NCBI RefSeq assembly: GCF_021295095.1
Contig: NZ_JAJLQX010000016.1
Coordinates: 1-64,000, forward strand
Reading direction: 5' to 3'
From: Phocaeicola oris
GTDB lineage: Bacteria; Bacteroidota; Bacteroidia; Bacteroidales; Bacteroidaceae
DNA length: 64,000 nt
In this document: positions 28,016 to 36,554 of the stretch, piece by piece
Layout: each line of letters opens with the position of its first letter
Numbering within the stretch: the first letter of the stretch is position 1
Position numbers and translations under genes: made by a program
Notes under the pieces: generated by a model
What the model saw: only the letters and a program-made list of their open reading frames with translations
Told to the model about the DNA's origin: nothing
Databases searched by the model: none

Positions 28016-29722
28016 ATGAAAAAGGTTATCTTCTATATTTCTATCCTCAGTGTAGTTCTATTTTCCTGCACCTCTCTCATCGAAGAAAAAGATGGGCTAA
28101 CAGTTCCTGTTATTACCGGAAACCAATGTATTACAAAAGAGTCAATGACACGTCTCGATTATTCCTATTTGAAGGATGGAAGTAAAATCCATCTGAATGC
28201 CTCGGGAGCTCTGGAAATTCAAGATGAAACATTCCACTACAAAAATGGGATATGGACAAATGGCTCGGAATTAAGTTGGGAAAACGGTAATAAAGTCCAC
28301 CTGACAGCACTTTATCCTGCTTTATACCCGTATAATAATCTGTATAACGAAGGAAGATTACAAGATATTCTATTTGTTCGTCAGGAGTATCCGTCCCATC
28401 ACCCCATCAATCTGCTGTTCCGTCATTTGTTTTCCAGAATTGTCTTTCGATTCAATAAAAATCTGAAGAACAAAGTGGAATCCATTACCCTTTCAATACC
28501 CTATACCATCACAGAAATTAATCCATATTCTACGGAAATCAGTATTAGGAAGCAAGACAATTTTGTTACTTTAGACACAAAAGTATCAGGAGAATATGAA
28601 TTTATAATTCCCCCGATACAGCAAACATTGCAACTAAAAATACAAATAGAAGGAAAAGAATTTATTCAAAAAATAGCGAGCACTCAATATCAAAGTAATC
28701 ATCAATATATCTGTGAGGTTCTTTCAGCAGAGAAGCATAAAGGAATCCGTACGGCTGAAGAATTTATCGCATTCATCCATCTCATCAACAATGACACAAA
28801 CTATGATGGTCCTATCAGTTTAGATCGGTTATATCAGGAAAAAGATGGCCGAAAGATATACAATTTACTAAATGACATATCATTATCAGAATATCAGAAC
28901 ATTACTATTGATAATACCTCTTTTAAGTTTGATGATATTTTTGAAGGAAATAATCATACGATATCAAACTCTATCTGCGTCCAAACGAAAGGCTATACTG
29001 CCTTATTCCCACGATTGGGGAAAACTGGTGTTATCCGGAATCTGAACATAAAAGAAACCTACTATCCAACAACAGCAAAATACGATGAAATAGGACTATT
29101 AGTAGCCAACAATAACGGACTCATCGACCACTGCTCAATACAAAATTCTGCGATGACCATCAAAGGGACCAAAGGTTATATTGGAACTTTAGCCGGTACT
29201 TCGTACGGAAATATCATTAACAGCAGCGTACGAAACAGCAATATCACCATTAAAGGGAATACCGGACAGGGAAATACTGTCGTTGTAGGGATGGCTGTTG
29301 GCTATTTATATAATAAGGTATGGAACAGTTACTTCTATAACAATAACATCAAGACCGGTAATAATTATGCCGGTGGCATCTTTGGTATGAGTTATGGTGA
29401 CGCAGATGTAAGGAATTGCTATAATAGTTGCGCCATTAACAAACGTAAGGGAAAAGTAGGAGCCATAGGAGGGAAAAGCGGTCATACGAATTTTAAGAAT
29501 TGCTACACCGACGACAATAAGTTGCATAATATAAGCGGGGATAAGAATACGCATAAGGGTGTCAGATATTTTGACAACGAATTCCGAGATACGAAGAAGA
29601 ACTATTCCGTTATAGACAGTCTCAACAGGTGGGTAGATGCCAATCAAGATAGTTTTCCGGCATTCAACTTCCTTAAATGGAAAGAAAATGATACTATTCC
29701 TGCCATATTCATATCCCTTTAA
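28016..29722 (+). CDS. fimbrillin-like lipoprotein with GLUG-type repeats
   Basis: A 568-aa lipoprotein (lipobox VLFSC near residue 19). The N-terminal part (about 30-235) resembles the Mfa-like fold: a surface-exposed ALYPALYPYNN segment, then HPINLLFRHLFSRIVFRF. From about residue 330 come repeats with the pattern IGLLVANNNGLIDHCS, IGTLAGTSYGNIINSS, VGMAVGYLYNKVWNS and AGGIFGMSYGDADVRNC, which match the GLUG beta-helix found in bacterial surface adhesins. It is likely a surface adhesin exported by the Bacteroides fimbrial or lipoprotein route. I used ATG 28016 rather than the TTG at 27992, since the ATG begins the signal peptide. Confidence 0.7.
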   Translation: MKKVIFYISILSVVLFSCTSLIEEKDGLTVPVITGNQCITKESMTRLDYSYLKDGSKIHLNASGALEIQDETFHYKNGIWTNGSELSWENGNKVHLTALYPALYPYNNLYNEGRLQDILFVRQEYPSHHPINLLFRHLFSRIVFRFNKNLKNKVESITLSIPYTITEINPYSTEISIRKQDNFVTLDTKVSGEYEFIIPPIQQTLQLKIQIEGKEFIQKIASTQYQSNHQYICEVLSAEKHKGIRTAEEFIAFIHLINNDTNYDGPISLDRLYQEKDGRKIYNLLNDISLSEYQNITIDNTSFKFDDIFEGNNHTISNSICVQTKGYTALFPRLGKTGVIRNLNIKETYYPTTAKYDEIGLLVANNNGLIDHCSIQNSAMTIKGTKGYIGTLAGTSYGNIINSSVRNSNITIKGNTGQGNTVVVGMAVGYLYNKVWNSYFYNNNIKTGNNYAGGIFGMSYGDADVRNCYNSCAINKRKGKVGAIGGKSGHTNFKNCYTDDNKLHNISGDKNTHKGVRYFDNEFRDTKKNYSVIDSLNRWVDANQDSFPAFNFLKWKENDTIPAIFISL

Positions 29723-29775
29723 CAGGAATTATAAAAACAAAGTATTTATGGGCTCTTTCCTATCTAAAAAAATTG

Positions 29776-29783
29776 TATTTTTG
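29776..29783 (+). promoter_or_regulatory. -7 box for the coiled-coil membrane protein
   Basis: TATTTTTG followed by CG, 23 bp before the ATG at 29807, fits TAnnTTTG. The closest -33-like TTTC (29756-29759) is only 16 bp away. Confidence 0.4.
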
Positions 29784-29806
29784 CGCCGTCACTTAATAGA
29801 AAGACT

Positions 29807-30676
29807 ATGGACAAAAGTAAAAAACTGATTGGTGTTATCATCCTTCTGATTCTCATTGTCTGCGGAGTTTCATTCTATGCTCTTCGTCAGAAACAGGAGA
29901 ATAAAGAGATGGAACAACTCTACAATGTAGAAAAGGAAGAAATGGAAAACGAGTACAGCACGTTTGCCACCCAATATGACGAATTACAAGTTCAAATAGA
30001 CAATGACTCCATAAAGGAAAAGTTGGAAGAAGAGAAATTAAAAACTCAGCGTTTACTTGAGGAGCTCCGTCAAGTTAAAGCGAGTGATGCCAACGAAATA
30101 ATGCGTCTGAAGAAAGAATTAAAAACCGTTCGTGCCGTACTTCGCAGTTACGTTGTTCAAATAGACTCATTGAATCGTATAAATGCAGCTTTGACAACAG
30201 AAAACCAACAAGTTAAGCAACAGTATCATGAGGCGACCCGTCAAATTACTTCCTTATCTGCCGAAAAGAAGAGTCTTAACGATAAAGTAGAACTGGCTTC
30301 ACAACTTGATGCCACCAACATCATTATCACTCCTAAAAATAAGAGAGGTAAAGCAGAACAGAAAGTCGCGAAGGTTAAGAATATCGCCATCAGTTTTACC
30401 ATTGTCAAGAATATTACAGCGAAGACCGGCGAACGAACTATATATGTTCGTATTACTAAGCCCAACAATGAAGTTCTTACTAAAGATAATGGTACATTCC
30501 CGTACGAAAATAAACAACTCACCTACTCTATCAAGAAATACATAGAATATACCGGTGAAGAGCAAAATGTATCGGTTTATTGGAATGTAGAAGAGTTCTT
30601 GCCTGCAGGAACTTATCAAGTGTACATCTTTGCAGATGGAACAATGATAGGCTCTCAGTCGTTCAGTATGAAATAG
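29807..30676 (+). CDS. membrane-anchored coiled-coil protein
   Basis: A 289-aa bitopic protein. A transmembrane helix (about residues 6-26) is followed by a long heptad coiled coil (about 30-170, rich in E, K, L, Q), then a basic linker (KNKRGKAEQKVAKVKN) and a C-terminal beta domain with ISFTIVKNITAKTGERTIYVRI and GTYQVYIFADGTMIG that looks immunoglobulin-like. It is predicted to face the periplasm. Similar architecture occurs in conserved Bacteroides hypothetical proteins, and I assign no function. Monocistronic, with a strong terminator behind it. Confidence 0.7.
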   Translation: MDKSKKLIGVIILLILIVCGVSFYALRQKQENKEMEQLYNVEKEEMENEYSTFATQYDELQVQIDNDSIKEKLEEEKLKTQRLLEELRQVKASDANEIMRLKKELKTVRAVLRSYVVQIDSLNRINAALTTENQQVKQQYHEATRQITSLSAEKKSLNDKVELASQLDATNIIITPKNKRGKAEQKVAKVKNIAISFTIVKNITAKTGERTIYVRITKPNNEVLTKDNGTFPYENKQLTYSIKKYIEYTGEEQNVSVYWNVEEFLPAGTYQVYIFADGTMIGSQSFSMK

Positions 30677-30697
30677 TACATTTTTACCTATATTTAG

Positions 30698-30729
30698 AAG
30701 GATAGTCAGTCTGACTATCCTTTTTTTTT
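30698..30729 (+). terminator. strong intrinsic terminator
   Basis: An 11-bp perfect stem AAGGATAGTCA/TGACTATCCTT with a 3-nt loop is followed by nine T. It ends the coiled-coil gene transcript before the efflux operon. Confidence 0.9.
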
Positions 30730-30792
30730 GCCAAAAACACCGATTTATCTCCTATTTTGTATTTGTTAATATTCTATTGAGTAAAATAGAAC

Positions 30793-30800
30793 TATATTTG
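30793..30800 (+). promoter_or_regulatory. -7 box for the efflux operon
   Basis: TATATTTG followed by C, 43 bp before the tolC-like start at 30843. A TTTG lies at 27 bp spacing, so the -33 is uncertain. Confidence 0.4.
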
Positions 30801-30842
30801 CACCAAAATAATAGAAATTAGATTGATTCAAGATTCAGAAGT

Positions 30843-32309
30843 ATGAAAAAAACTCTAAGTTTTGTTTTATTATTCAGTATTTCATTAGGCACTTCAGCCC
30901 AACGAGTACTTAGCTTAGACAGTTGTAGGGCTTTAGCCATAAAGAACAATAAAGAACTGATGATTGCAGGCGAGAAAATCACTTCAGCCCATTACACACA
31001 TAAAGCTGCATTTACTAATTTTCTTCCTAAGCTGAACGCATTAGGAACGTACATGCGTTCTACAGAAGAGATTTCAGTACTAAGTGATAATCAGAAAGCA
31101 GCCATTTCAAATATTGGAACTGTCACACAACAGAATCTAACGGGTGTCTTAACGCAGTTCGCTCAAAAGAATCCGGCAATGGCTCAACTATTACAACCTT
31201 TATCCGGCTTAATTCCCGATATAGCAACAGCATTAAATGCTACCGGCAGTAAGGTTGTTGATGCATTCCATACAGATACACGGAATCTATACGCAGGTAC
31301 TTTAACATTAACCCAACCTATTTTTATGGGTGGTAAAATTGCCGCATACAATAAAATTACGAAGTATGCGGAAGAATTAGCTAAAACACAGTATAAGACT
31401 GGTACGGAAGACTTAATACTTAACACTGACCAAGCTTATTGGCAGGTTATATCTTTAATTAATAAAAAGAAACTGGCAGAGAAATATCTTGAGCTCGTCA
31501 ATCGTTTGGACAGTGATATTCAAAAGATGATTAACGAAGGAGTTGCTACAAAAGCCGATGGTCTGACTGTAAAAGTAAAAGTGAACGAAGCTGATATGAC
31601 ACTCACACGAGTTGAAGACGGCTTGAGCCTCTCAAAAATGGTACTCTGCCAACTATGTGGAATTCCTCTGGATACAGACATCAAACTAACCGATGAAGAC
31701 GAAGAGACTCTTCCTATAGTAGAGAAACAAGTTACAGCCGATGTAGCTATTGCTATTGCTAATCGTAGTGAATTGAGAAGCCTTGAACTCGCTACTAAGA
31801 TTTATAAACAAAAAGTAAATGTCACCCGCGCTGATTACTTACCATCAATTGCCTTGACAGGTAATTATCTGGTAACGAATCCTTCTTTATTAAACGGATT
31901 TGAAAATAAATTCCGTGGAATGTGGACTCTCGGAGTAGTGGTTAAAATACCTATCTGGAATTGGGGTGAAGGCTTTTATAAAGTAAAAGCAGCCAAGGCT
32001 GAGGCAAACATCGCAAAATATCAATTGGCTGACGTAAAAGAAAAAATAGAACTTCAGGTTCATCAAGCTGCATTCAAAGTCAATGAAGCTAACAAAAAGC
32101 TGGAAAAAGCAAGCAAGAATTTGGAGAAAGCCGATGAAAATCTCCGTTACGCGAACTTAGGCTTTGAAGAAGGCGTGATTCCAACCAGTAACCTGCTCGA
32201 AGCTCAAACAGCCTGGGTATCGGCTCAATCAGAGAAATTGGATGCTCAGATTGATGTGAAGCTAACAGACATCTATTTACAGAAGTCTTTGGGCACATTG
32301 AATTATTAA
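30843..32309 (+). CDS. TolC-family outer membrane efflux protein
   Basis: A 488-aa outer-membrane channel with signal peptide MKKTLSFVLLFSISLGTSAQ. Two long internally similar helical halves match the TolC/OEP fold: an N-terminal LSLDSCRALAIKNNKELMIAGEK and a C-terminal ARINAGxx-like stretch with LRYANLGFEEGVIPTSNLLEAQ. It is the first gene of a four-gene operon (25, 6 and 2 bp gaps) with a periplasmic adaptor and two ABC-2 permeases. It would complete a trans-envelope exporter. The substrate is unknown. Confidence 0.88.
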   Translation: MKKTLSFVLLFSISLGTSAQRVLSLDSCRALAIKNNKELMIAGEKITSAHYTHKAAFTNFLPKLNALGTYMRSTEEISVLSDNQKAAISNIGTVTQQNLTGVLTQFAQKNPAMAQLLQPLSGLIPDIATALNATGSKVVDAFHTDTRNLYAGTLTLTQPIFMGGKIAAYNKITKYAEELAKTQYKTGTEDLILNTDQAYWQVISLINKKKLAEKYLELVNRLDSDIQKMINEGVATKADGLTVKVKVNEADMTLTRVEDGLSLSKMVLCQLCGIPLDTDIKLTDEDEETLPIVEKQVTADVAIAIANRSELRSLELATKIYKQKVNVTRADYLPSIALTGNYLVTNPSLLNGFENKFRGMWTLGVVVKIPIWNWGEGFYKVKAAKAEANIAKYQLADVKEKIELQVHQAAFKVNEANKKLEKASKNLEKADENLRYANLGFEEGVIPTSNLLEAQTAWVSAQSEKLDAQIDVKLTDIYLQKSLGTLNY

Positions 32310-32334
32310 TTAGGAATATAAAAACAATAAAAAT

Positions 32335-33324
32335 ATGACAACTGAGAAGGCACAAATCAACAACATGTTGATTGCATTTATCGTATTAGGTTTAGTAATT
32401 GCGATAGTATCGATTGTGGGATTCTTTACATTCAGTAAAGGCCCTGAGATTATTCAAGGACAAGCAGAAGCTGATGAATATCGTGTATCCAGTAAGGTTC
32501 CTTCACGGGTTCTCGAACTCAAAGTTAAAGAAGGTGATCAAGTAAAGGCCGGCGATACACTGGTTATCATGGAAGCTCCCGAAGTCATGGCCAAGTTGGA
32601 ACAGGCTAATGCAGCCCAAAGCGCAGCTCAAGCAATCAGTGACAAAGCCCAGAAAGGTACCCGTCAAGAACAGATTCAAGCTGCCTATGAAATGTGGCAG
32701 AAAGCAAAAGCCGGACTGGATATCGCGGAAAAATCATACAACAGAGTCAATCATCTGTTTGAGCAAGGTGTAATGTCTGCACAAAAACGTGACGAAGCAA
32801 AAGCGAATTATGACGCATACATTGCTACAGAGCAAGCTGCCAAGTCCCAATATCAAATGGCAAAAAATGGCGCCCAACGCGAAGACAAAGCTGCTGCCGC
32901 TGCTCAAGTAGAAAGAGCAAAAGGTGCTGTAGCAGAAGTAAATTCATACATTAGCGAAACAATCTTAACTGCTGCTGCTGACGGTGAAGTTACAGAAATC
33001 TTTCCAAAGGTTGGCGAATTAGTCGGTACGGGAGCTCCGATTATGAACATTGCTCGACTGAGCGATATGTGGGTTACATTCAATATCCGCGAAGATTTCC
33101 TAAACGATTTTCAGGTGGGCACAGAAATAACCGCTTTTGTTCCTGCATTCAAGAAAGACTACAAATTCAAAATCACATATATGAAAGATCTTGGAACCTA
33201 TGCAGCTTGGAAAGCTACCAAGACACAAGGTCAGTATGACATGAAAACATTTGAAGTAAAAGCTGTTCCTACAGATAGAATCGAAGGTCTCCGTCCCGGA
33301 ATGAGTGCAATTATAGAAAAGTAA
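32335..33324 (+). CDS. HlyD/EmrA-type membrane fusion protein
   Basis: A 329-aa periplasmic adaptor with one transmembrane helix (about residues 12-32). A split lipoyl-like beta domain (YRVSSKVPSRVLELKVKEGDQVKAGDTL near 50-75) surrounds an alanine-rich coiled-coil hairpin (about 85-190), and the second half of the lipoyl domain is at about 215-240 (ADGEVTEIFPKVGELVGTG). A beta-barrel ends in EGLRPGMSAIIEK. It bridges the inner-membrane permeases and the TolC-like channel. Operon position between those genes supports this. Confidence 0.88.
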   Translation: MTTEKAQINNMLIAFIVLGLVIAIVSIVGFFTFSKGPEIIQGQAEADEYRVSSKVPSRVLELKVKEGDQVKAGDTLVIMEAPEVMAKLEQANAAQSAAQAISDKAQKGTRQEQIQAAYEMWQKAKAGLDIAEKSYNRVNHLFEQGVMSAQKRDEAKANYDAYIATEQAAKSQYQMAKNGAQREDKAAAAAQVERAKGAVAEVNSYISETILTAAADGEVTEIFPKVGELVGTGAPIMNIARLSDMWVTFNIREDFLNDFQVGTEITAFVPAFKKDYKFKITYMKDLGTYAAWKATKTQGQYDMKTFEVKAVPTDRIEGLRPGMSAIIEK

Positions 33325-33330
33325 AATAGA

Positions 33331-34506
33331 ATGCGAATTTCGTTTCATATAAGAATATGGCAGATTGCAAAGCGAGAGTTCATCCGCATTGCGTCACGAC
33401 CGCTATACATGTTCAGTATATTTATAGCGCCACTGTTCTGTTACATATTTTTCACTACACTCATGTGGAACGGTCTTCCTACAAATCTTCCACTCGGCAT
33501 AGTTGATTTAGACAATACTGCGACAACCCGCCAGATTATTCGAAATCTTGACGCTTTTCAACAAACAAAGATTACGAAACATTACGCTAATTTTACGGAT
33601 GCGCGTATCGACATGCAAAAAGGCAAGATTTATGCCTTCTATTATATCCCCCAAGGAACTACTCAGAAAGCCATATCAAGCAAACAGCCAACTGTTTCCT
33701 TCTACTCGAACTATACTTATCTGGTGGCAGGTTCTCTGCTCTATAAAGATCAACGAACCATGTCTGAATTGGCCGGAGGAGCTATCGGAAGAGCAACCTT
33801 ACGAGCAAAAGGATTTACTGATAAACAGGCGGAAGCAATACTGCAGCCTATTGTCATTGACACTCATCCTATTAACAACCCGTGGCTGAATTACTCCGTT
33901 TATTTAACTAATATTCTGATTCCGGGAGTACTTGTTCTTCTTATCTTTATGACGACCATTTATACTATTGGCAGTGAGATAAAGGATGAAACGCGAAAGG
34001 AATGGATGGCACTGGCCAATAATAATATATCCATCGCTTTAGCCGGCAAACTCATTCCGCAAACGATGATATATTTCTTAATGTCGTGTGCATATAATGC
34101 CTATCTGTACGGATACCTGCATTTCCCATGTCACAGCGGAATAGTACCCATGTTATTCATCAGTTTGCTTATGGTATTGGCATCGCAAGCTTTCTCCATA
34201 TTCCTTTATGGAGCTATCAGCTCATTCCGGTTATCATTAAGTGTTGCCTGTCTTTGGGGAGTAGTTTCTTTCTCTATCTGTGGCATGAGTTTCCCAACAA
34301 TGGCCATGCACCCGATATTACAAGGATTGGCTTATCTGTTCCCGTTAAGACATTATTATTTACTTTACGTGAACTCTGCTTTAAATGGATACTCACTGAT
34401 ATATGCATGGCCGGCAGTAGTTGCTTTACTCCTGTTTACACTACTTCCATTTATCGTACTAAAACACTTAAATAAAATTTTGACCCAATATAAATATATT
34501 CCATAA
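33331..34506 (+). CDS. ABC-2 type transport permease
   Basis: A 391-aa inner-membrane protein with one N-terminal helix (about 24-45), a large periplasmic loop with LPLGIVDLDNTATTRQIIRNL, and five more C-terminal helices. This is the YhhJ/NodJ-like ABC-2 membrane family usually paired with an ATP-binding subunit. It overlaps nearly end to start with a second permease (2 bp gap). The expected ATPase is not in this operon, so it must be encoded elsewhere or the pair works differently. Confidence 0.85.
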   Translation: MRISFHIRIWQIAKREFIRIASRPLYMFSIFIAPLFCYIFFTTLMWNGLPTNLPLGIVDLDNTATTRQIIRNLDAFQQTKITKHYANFTDARIDMQKGKIYAFYYIPQGTTQKAISSKQPTVSFYSNYTYLVAGSLLYKDQRTMSELAGGAIGRATLRAKGFTDKQAEAILQPIVIDTHPINNPWLNYSVYLTNILIPGVLVLLIFMTTIYTIGSEIKDETRKEWMALANNNISIALAGKLIPQTMIYFLMSCAYNAYLYGYLHFPCHSGIVPMLFISLLMVLASQAFSIFLYGAISSFRLSLSVACLWGVVSFSICGMSFPTMAMHPILQGLAYLFPLRHYYLLYVNSALNGYSLIYAWPAVVALLLFTLLPFIVLKHLNKILTQYKYIP

Positions 34507-34508
34507 GC

Positions 34509-35768
34509 ATGAAGAAACTCAAAAAAATAATACAAGAAGGTTTTTATGATACTTTCTACATCTTCTGGAAAGAACTGAGAAATATATTCAAAGATCAGGG
34601 CGTTTTGATTTTTTGCATTCTGGTTCCTTTAGGATATCCTTTGCTATATTCATTTATTTATACCAACGAAGTCCTTGAAGAAGTCCCTACCGCAGTTGTC
34701 GACAATAGCCGATCATCCATGAGTAGAGAGTTTTTACGTAAACTGGACGCGACCCCCGATGTGAATATTGTATCTTACTGCAGCGATATGGTTGAAGCTC
34801 AGAAGTTGATGAAAGAATCGAAAATATACGGTATTGTTTACGTACCGGACGATTTTACCGATAAAATTGTGAAAGGCGAACAATCACGAATCACGGTGGA
34901 TGTGAACATGGCCGGAATGTTATATTATAAAGCATTGCTAACTGCTACAACAAATGTTTCGCTTGATATGAATAAAAATATCAAGATGGAACGATATGGT
35001 AAGACAACAAAAGAAGAAAGTGAGATTGCGGCTACTCCATTGGAGTATGAAGCGGTTTCTTTCTTCAATCCGCAAAACGGGTTCGCTTCTTTTCTTATCC
35101 CCGCCGTACTAATGCTGATCATTCAACAAACATTGCTTTTGGGCATCGGACTCTCTGCCGGTACTGCACGTGAGAATAACCATTTCAGAGATTTAATACC
35201 CATGAGCCGACAATACCATGGAACATTCCGAATTGTACTTGGAAAATCGACCGCTTATCTGATGATATACATGGCTATAGCATCCTATATGCTTTGTCTT
35301 GTTCCAAAATTCTTTCATTTAGTCCAAATATCTCAACCGACAACATTGGCACTATTTACACTGCCTTATCTGCTGGCTTGTATTTTCTTCGCTATGACAT
35401 GTTCTATCTTTATCCATCATCGCGAAGCATGCTTTGTCATATTCGTCTGCACATCAGTACCTCTATTATTTATATCAGGTATTTCATGGCCGACAGCCGC
35501 TATTCCTGAATTCTGGAAAGTAATCTCTTGGATATTCCCTTCCACCTTTGGAATCAACGGATTTGTGAAGATTAACGATATGGGAGCAACCCTCTATGAA
35601 GTACTTACCGAGTATCATGCATTATGGTTGCAAACCGGATTCTACTTTATCACCACCTGTCTGGTTTATCGCTGGCAAATCATGACAAGTATCAAGCATG
35701 TCCACGAGAAATATACAGAAATGAAAGCTAAAAGAGCTAAAGTAAAATTCATCAAAACAAATGATTGA
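34509..35768 (+). CDS. ABC-2 type transport permease
   Basis: A 419-aa paralogue of the preceding permease, with the same plan: N-terminal helix (about 33-52), a periplasmic loop beginning EVPTAVVDNSRSSMSREFLRKL, and a C-terminal bundle with NPQNGFASFLIPAVLMLIIQQTL and ISGISWPTAAIPEF. The C-terminal tail is Lys-rich (residues about 395-419). Two different permeases suggest a heterodimeric channel. Last gene of the operon; a long non-coding interval with the hairpin array follows. Confidence 0.85.
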   Translation: MKKLKKIIQEGFYDTFYIFWKELRNIFKDQGVLIFCILVPLGYPLLYSFIYTNEVLEEVPTAVVDNSRSSMSREFLRKLDATPDVNIVSYCSDMVEAQKLMKESKIYGIVYVPDDFTDKIVKGEQSRITVDVNMAGMLYYKALLTATTNVSLDMNKNIKMERYGKTTKEESEIAATPLEYEAVSFFNPQNGFASFLIPAVLMLIIQQTLLLGIGLSAGTARENNHFRDLIPMSRQYHGTFRIVLGKSTAYLMIYMAIASYMLCLVPKFFHLVQISQPTTLALFTLPYLLACIFFAMTCSIFIHHREACFVIFVCTSVPLLFISGISWPTAAIPEFWKVISWIFPSTFGINGFVKINDMGATLYEVLTEYHALWLQTGFYFITTCLVYRWQIMTSIKHVHEKYTEMKAKRAKVKFIKTND

Positions 35769-35824
35769 CCACCCTTATTCGGAATAAACCTCATTCCATC
35801 AGAATTAGCAAGGATATAAAAAAT

Positions 35825-35857
35825 GGGGGCTGAGCGCGTTACCGCGACCGGCCCCTG
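35825..35857. other. GC-rich hairpin after the efflux operon
   Basis: GGGG pairs with CCCC around a second stem CGCG-TTAC-CGCG, with asymmetric unpaired bases between. No T-run follows closely, so it is a structured 3' element rather than a clear terminator. Confidence 0.4.
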
Positions 35858-35956
35858 ATATTTAAGGATTATAAGAATTGATGAGTTAAACATCATTTGA
35901 TAATCGGCTCAAGCTCTTATCACCACAGCCGATGTATCGTTTTCCATATCGTTTTT

Positions 35957-36298
35957 GTCGACGACAGTCCTCTTTTCACGTAAAAGCGCTGTCGTCGGGC
36001 GACGACACTGCCTTTTCTTTCCAAAAAGCCTTATCGTCGGGTGACGAGAGCACTTTTTCCAATTAAGGAGTGCTGTCGGAGTTCCCGACAACGCTTTTTC
36101 TCTTGTAAAAGTGGTTTCGGGAACTCCGACAGCTCATTTTTTCCCGTAAAAGCATTGTCGAGCCACTCGACAGTTCATTTTTTCCCGTAAAAGCATTGTC
36201 GGGCCACTCGACAGCTCATTTTTTCCCGTAAAAGCATTGTCGGGCCACTCGACAGCTCATTTTTTCCCGTAAAAGCATTGTCGGGCGAAACTCCCGAC
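35957..36298 (+). repeat. family B array: nine 41-42-bp hairpin units
   Basis: Hairpins start at 35957, 35991, 36033, 36075, 36116, 36157, 36198, 36239 and 36280. Arms change together: GTCGTCG/CGACGAC, TCGTC/GACGA, GTCGG/CCGAC, GTCGAG/CTCGAC and GTCGGG/CCCGAC. Units six and seven pair GTCGGG with CTCGAC through a G-U wobble that only exists in plus-strand RNA. Linkers of about 25 bp contain a second, weaker CTTTT/AAAAG pair in the first units and become nearly identical (TTTTTTCCCGTAAAAGCATT) in the last ones. The array is intergenic between the efflux operon and the MsbA-like exporter. Confidence 0.85.
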
Positions 36299-36495
36299 GC
36301 TTCTGCCACACAGACAACACGACGGGGAAACGAAATACCTTGCCGAACGGTTAAAATAAGTCATGCCCGTGCAAATACTTCTGATGAATCACTCCACCCA
36401 TGCACATCACTTTATTCATTCGTATGTACCGGAACAGCAACCGAATCCTAAATGAAGATATTGACTTATTTTTTATCAACATTATAAATGTAATC

Positions 36496-36527
36496 GTTGC
36501 ATCCATGTCCGATTTACATTATCTTTG
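36496..36527 (+). promoter_or_regulatory. promoter of the MsbA-like exporter operon
   Basis: GTTG (36496-36499), a 20-bp spacer and TATCTTTG (36520-36527) fit the Bacteroides form with one -33 mismatch. The ATG is 27 bp downstream. Confidence 0.55.
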
Positions 36528-36554
36528 TTCGGTTAAGTAAAAGACATAAAAAGC

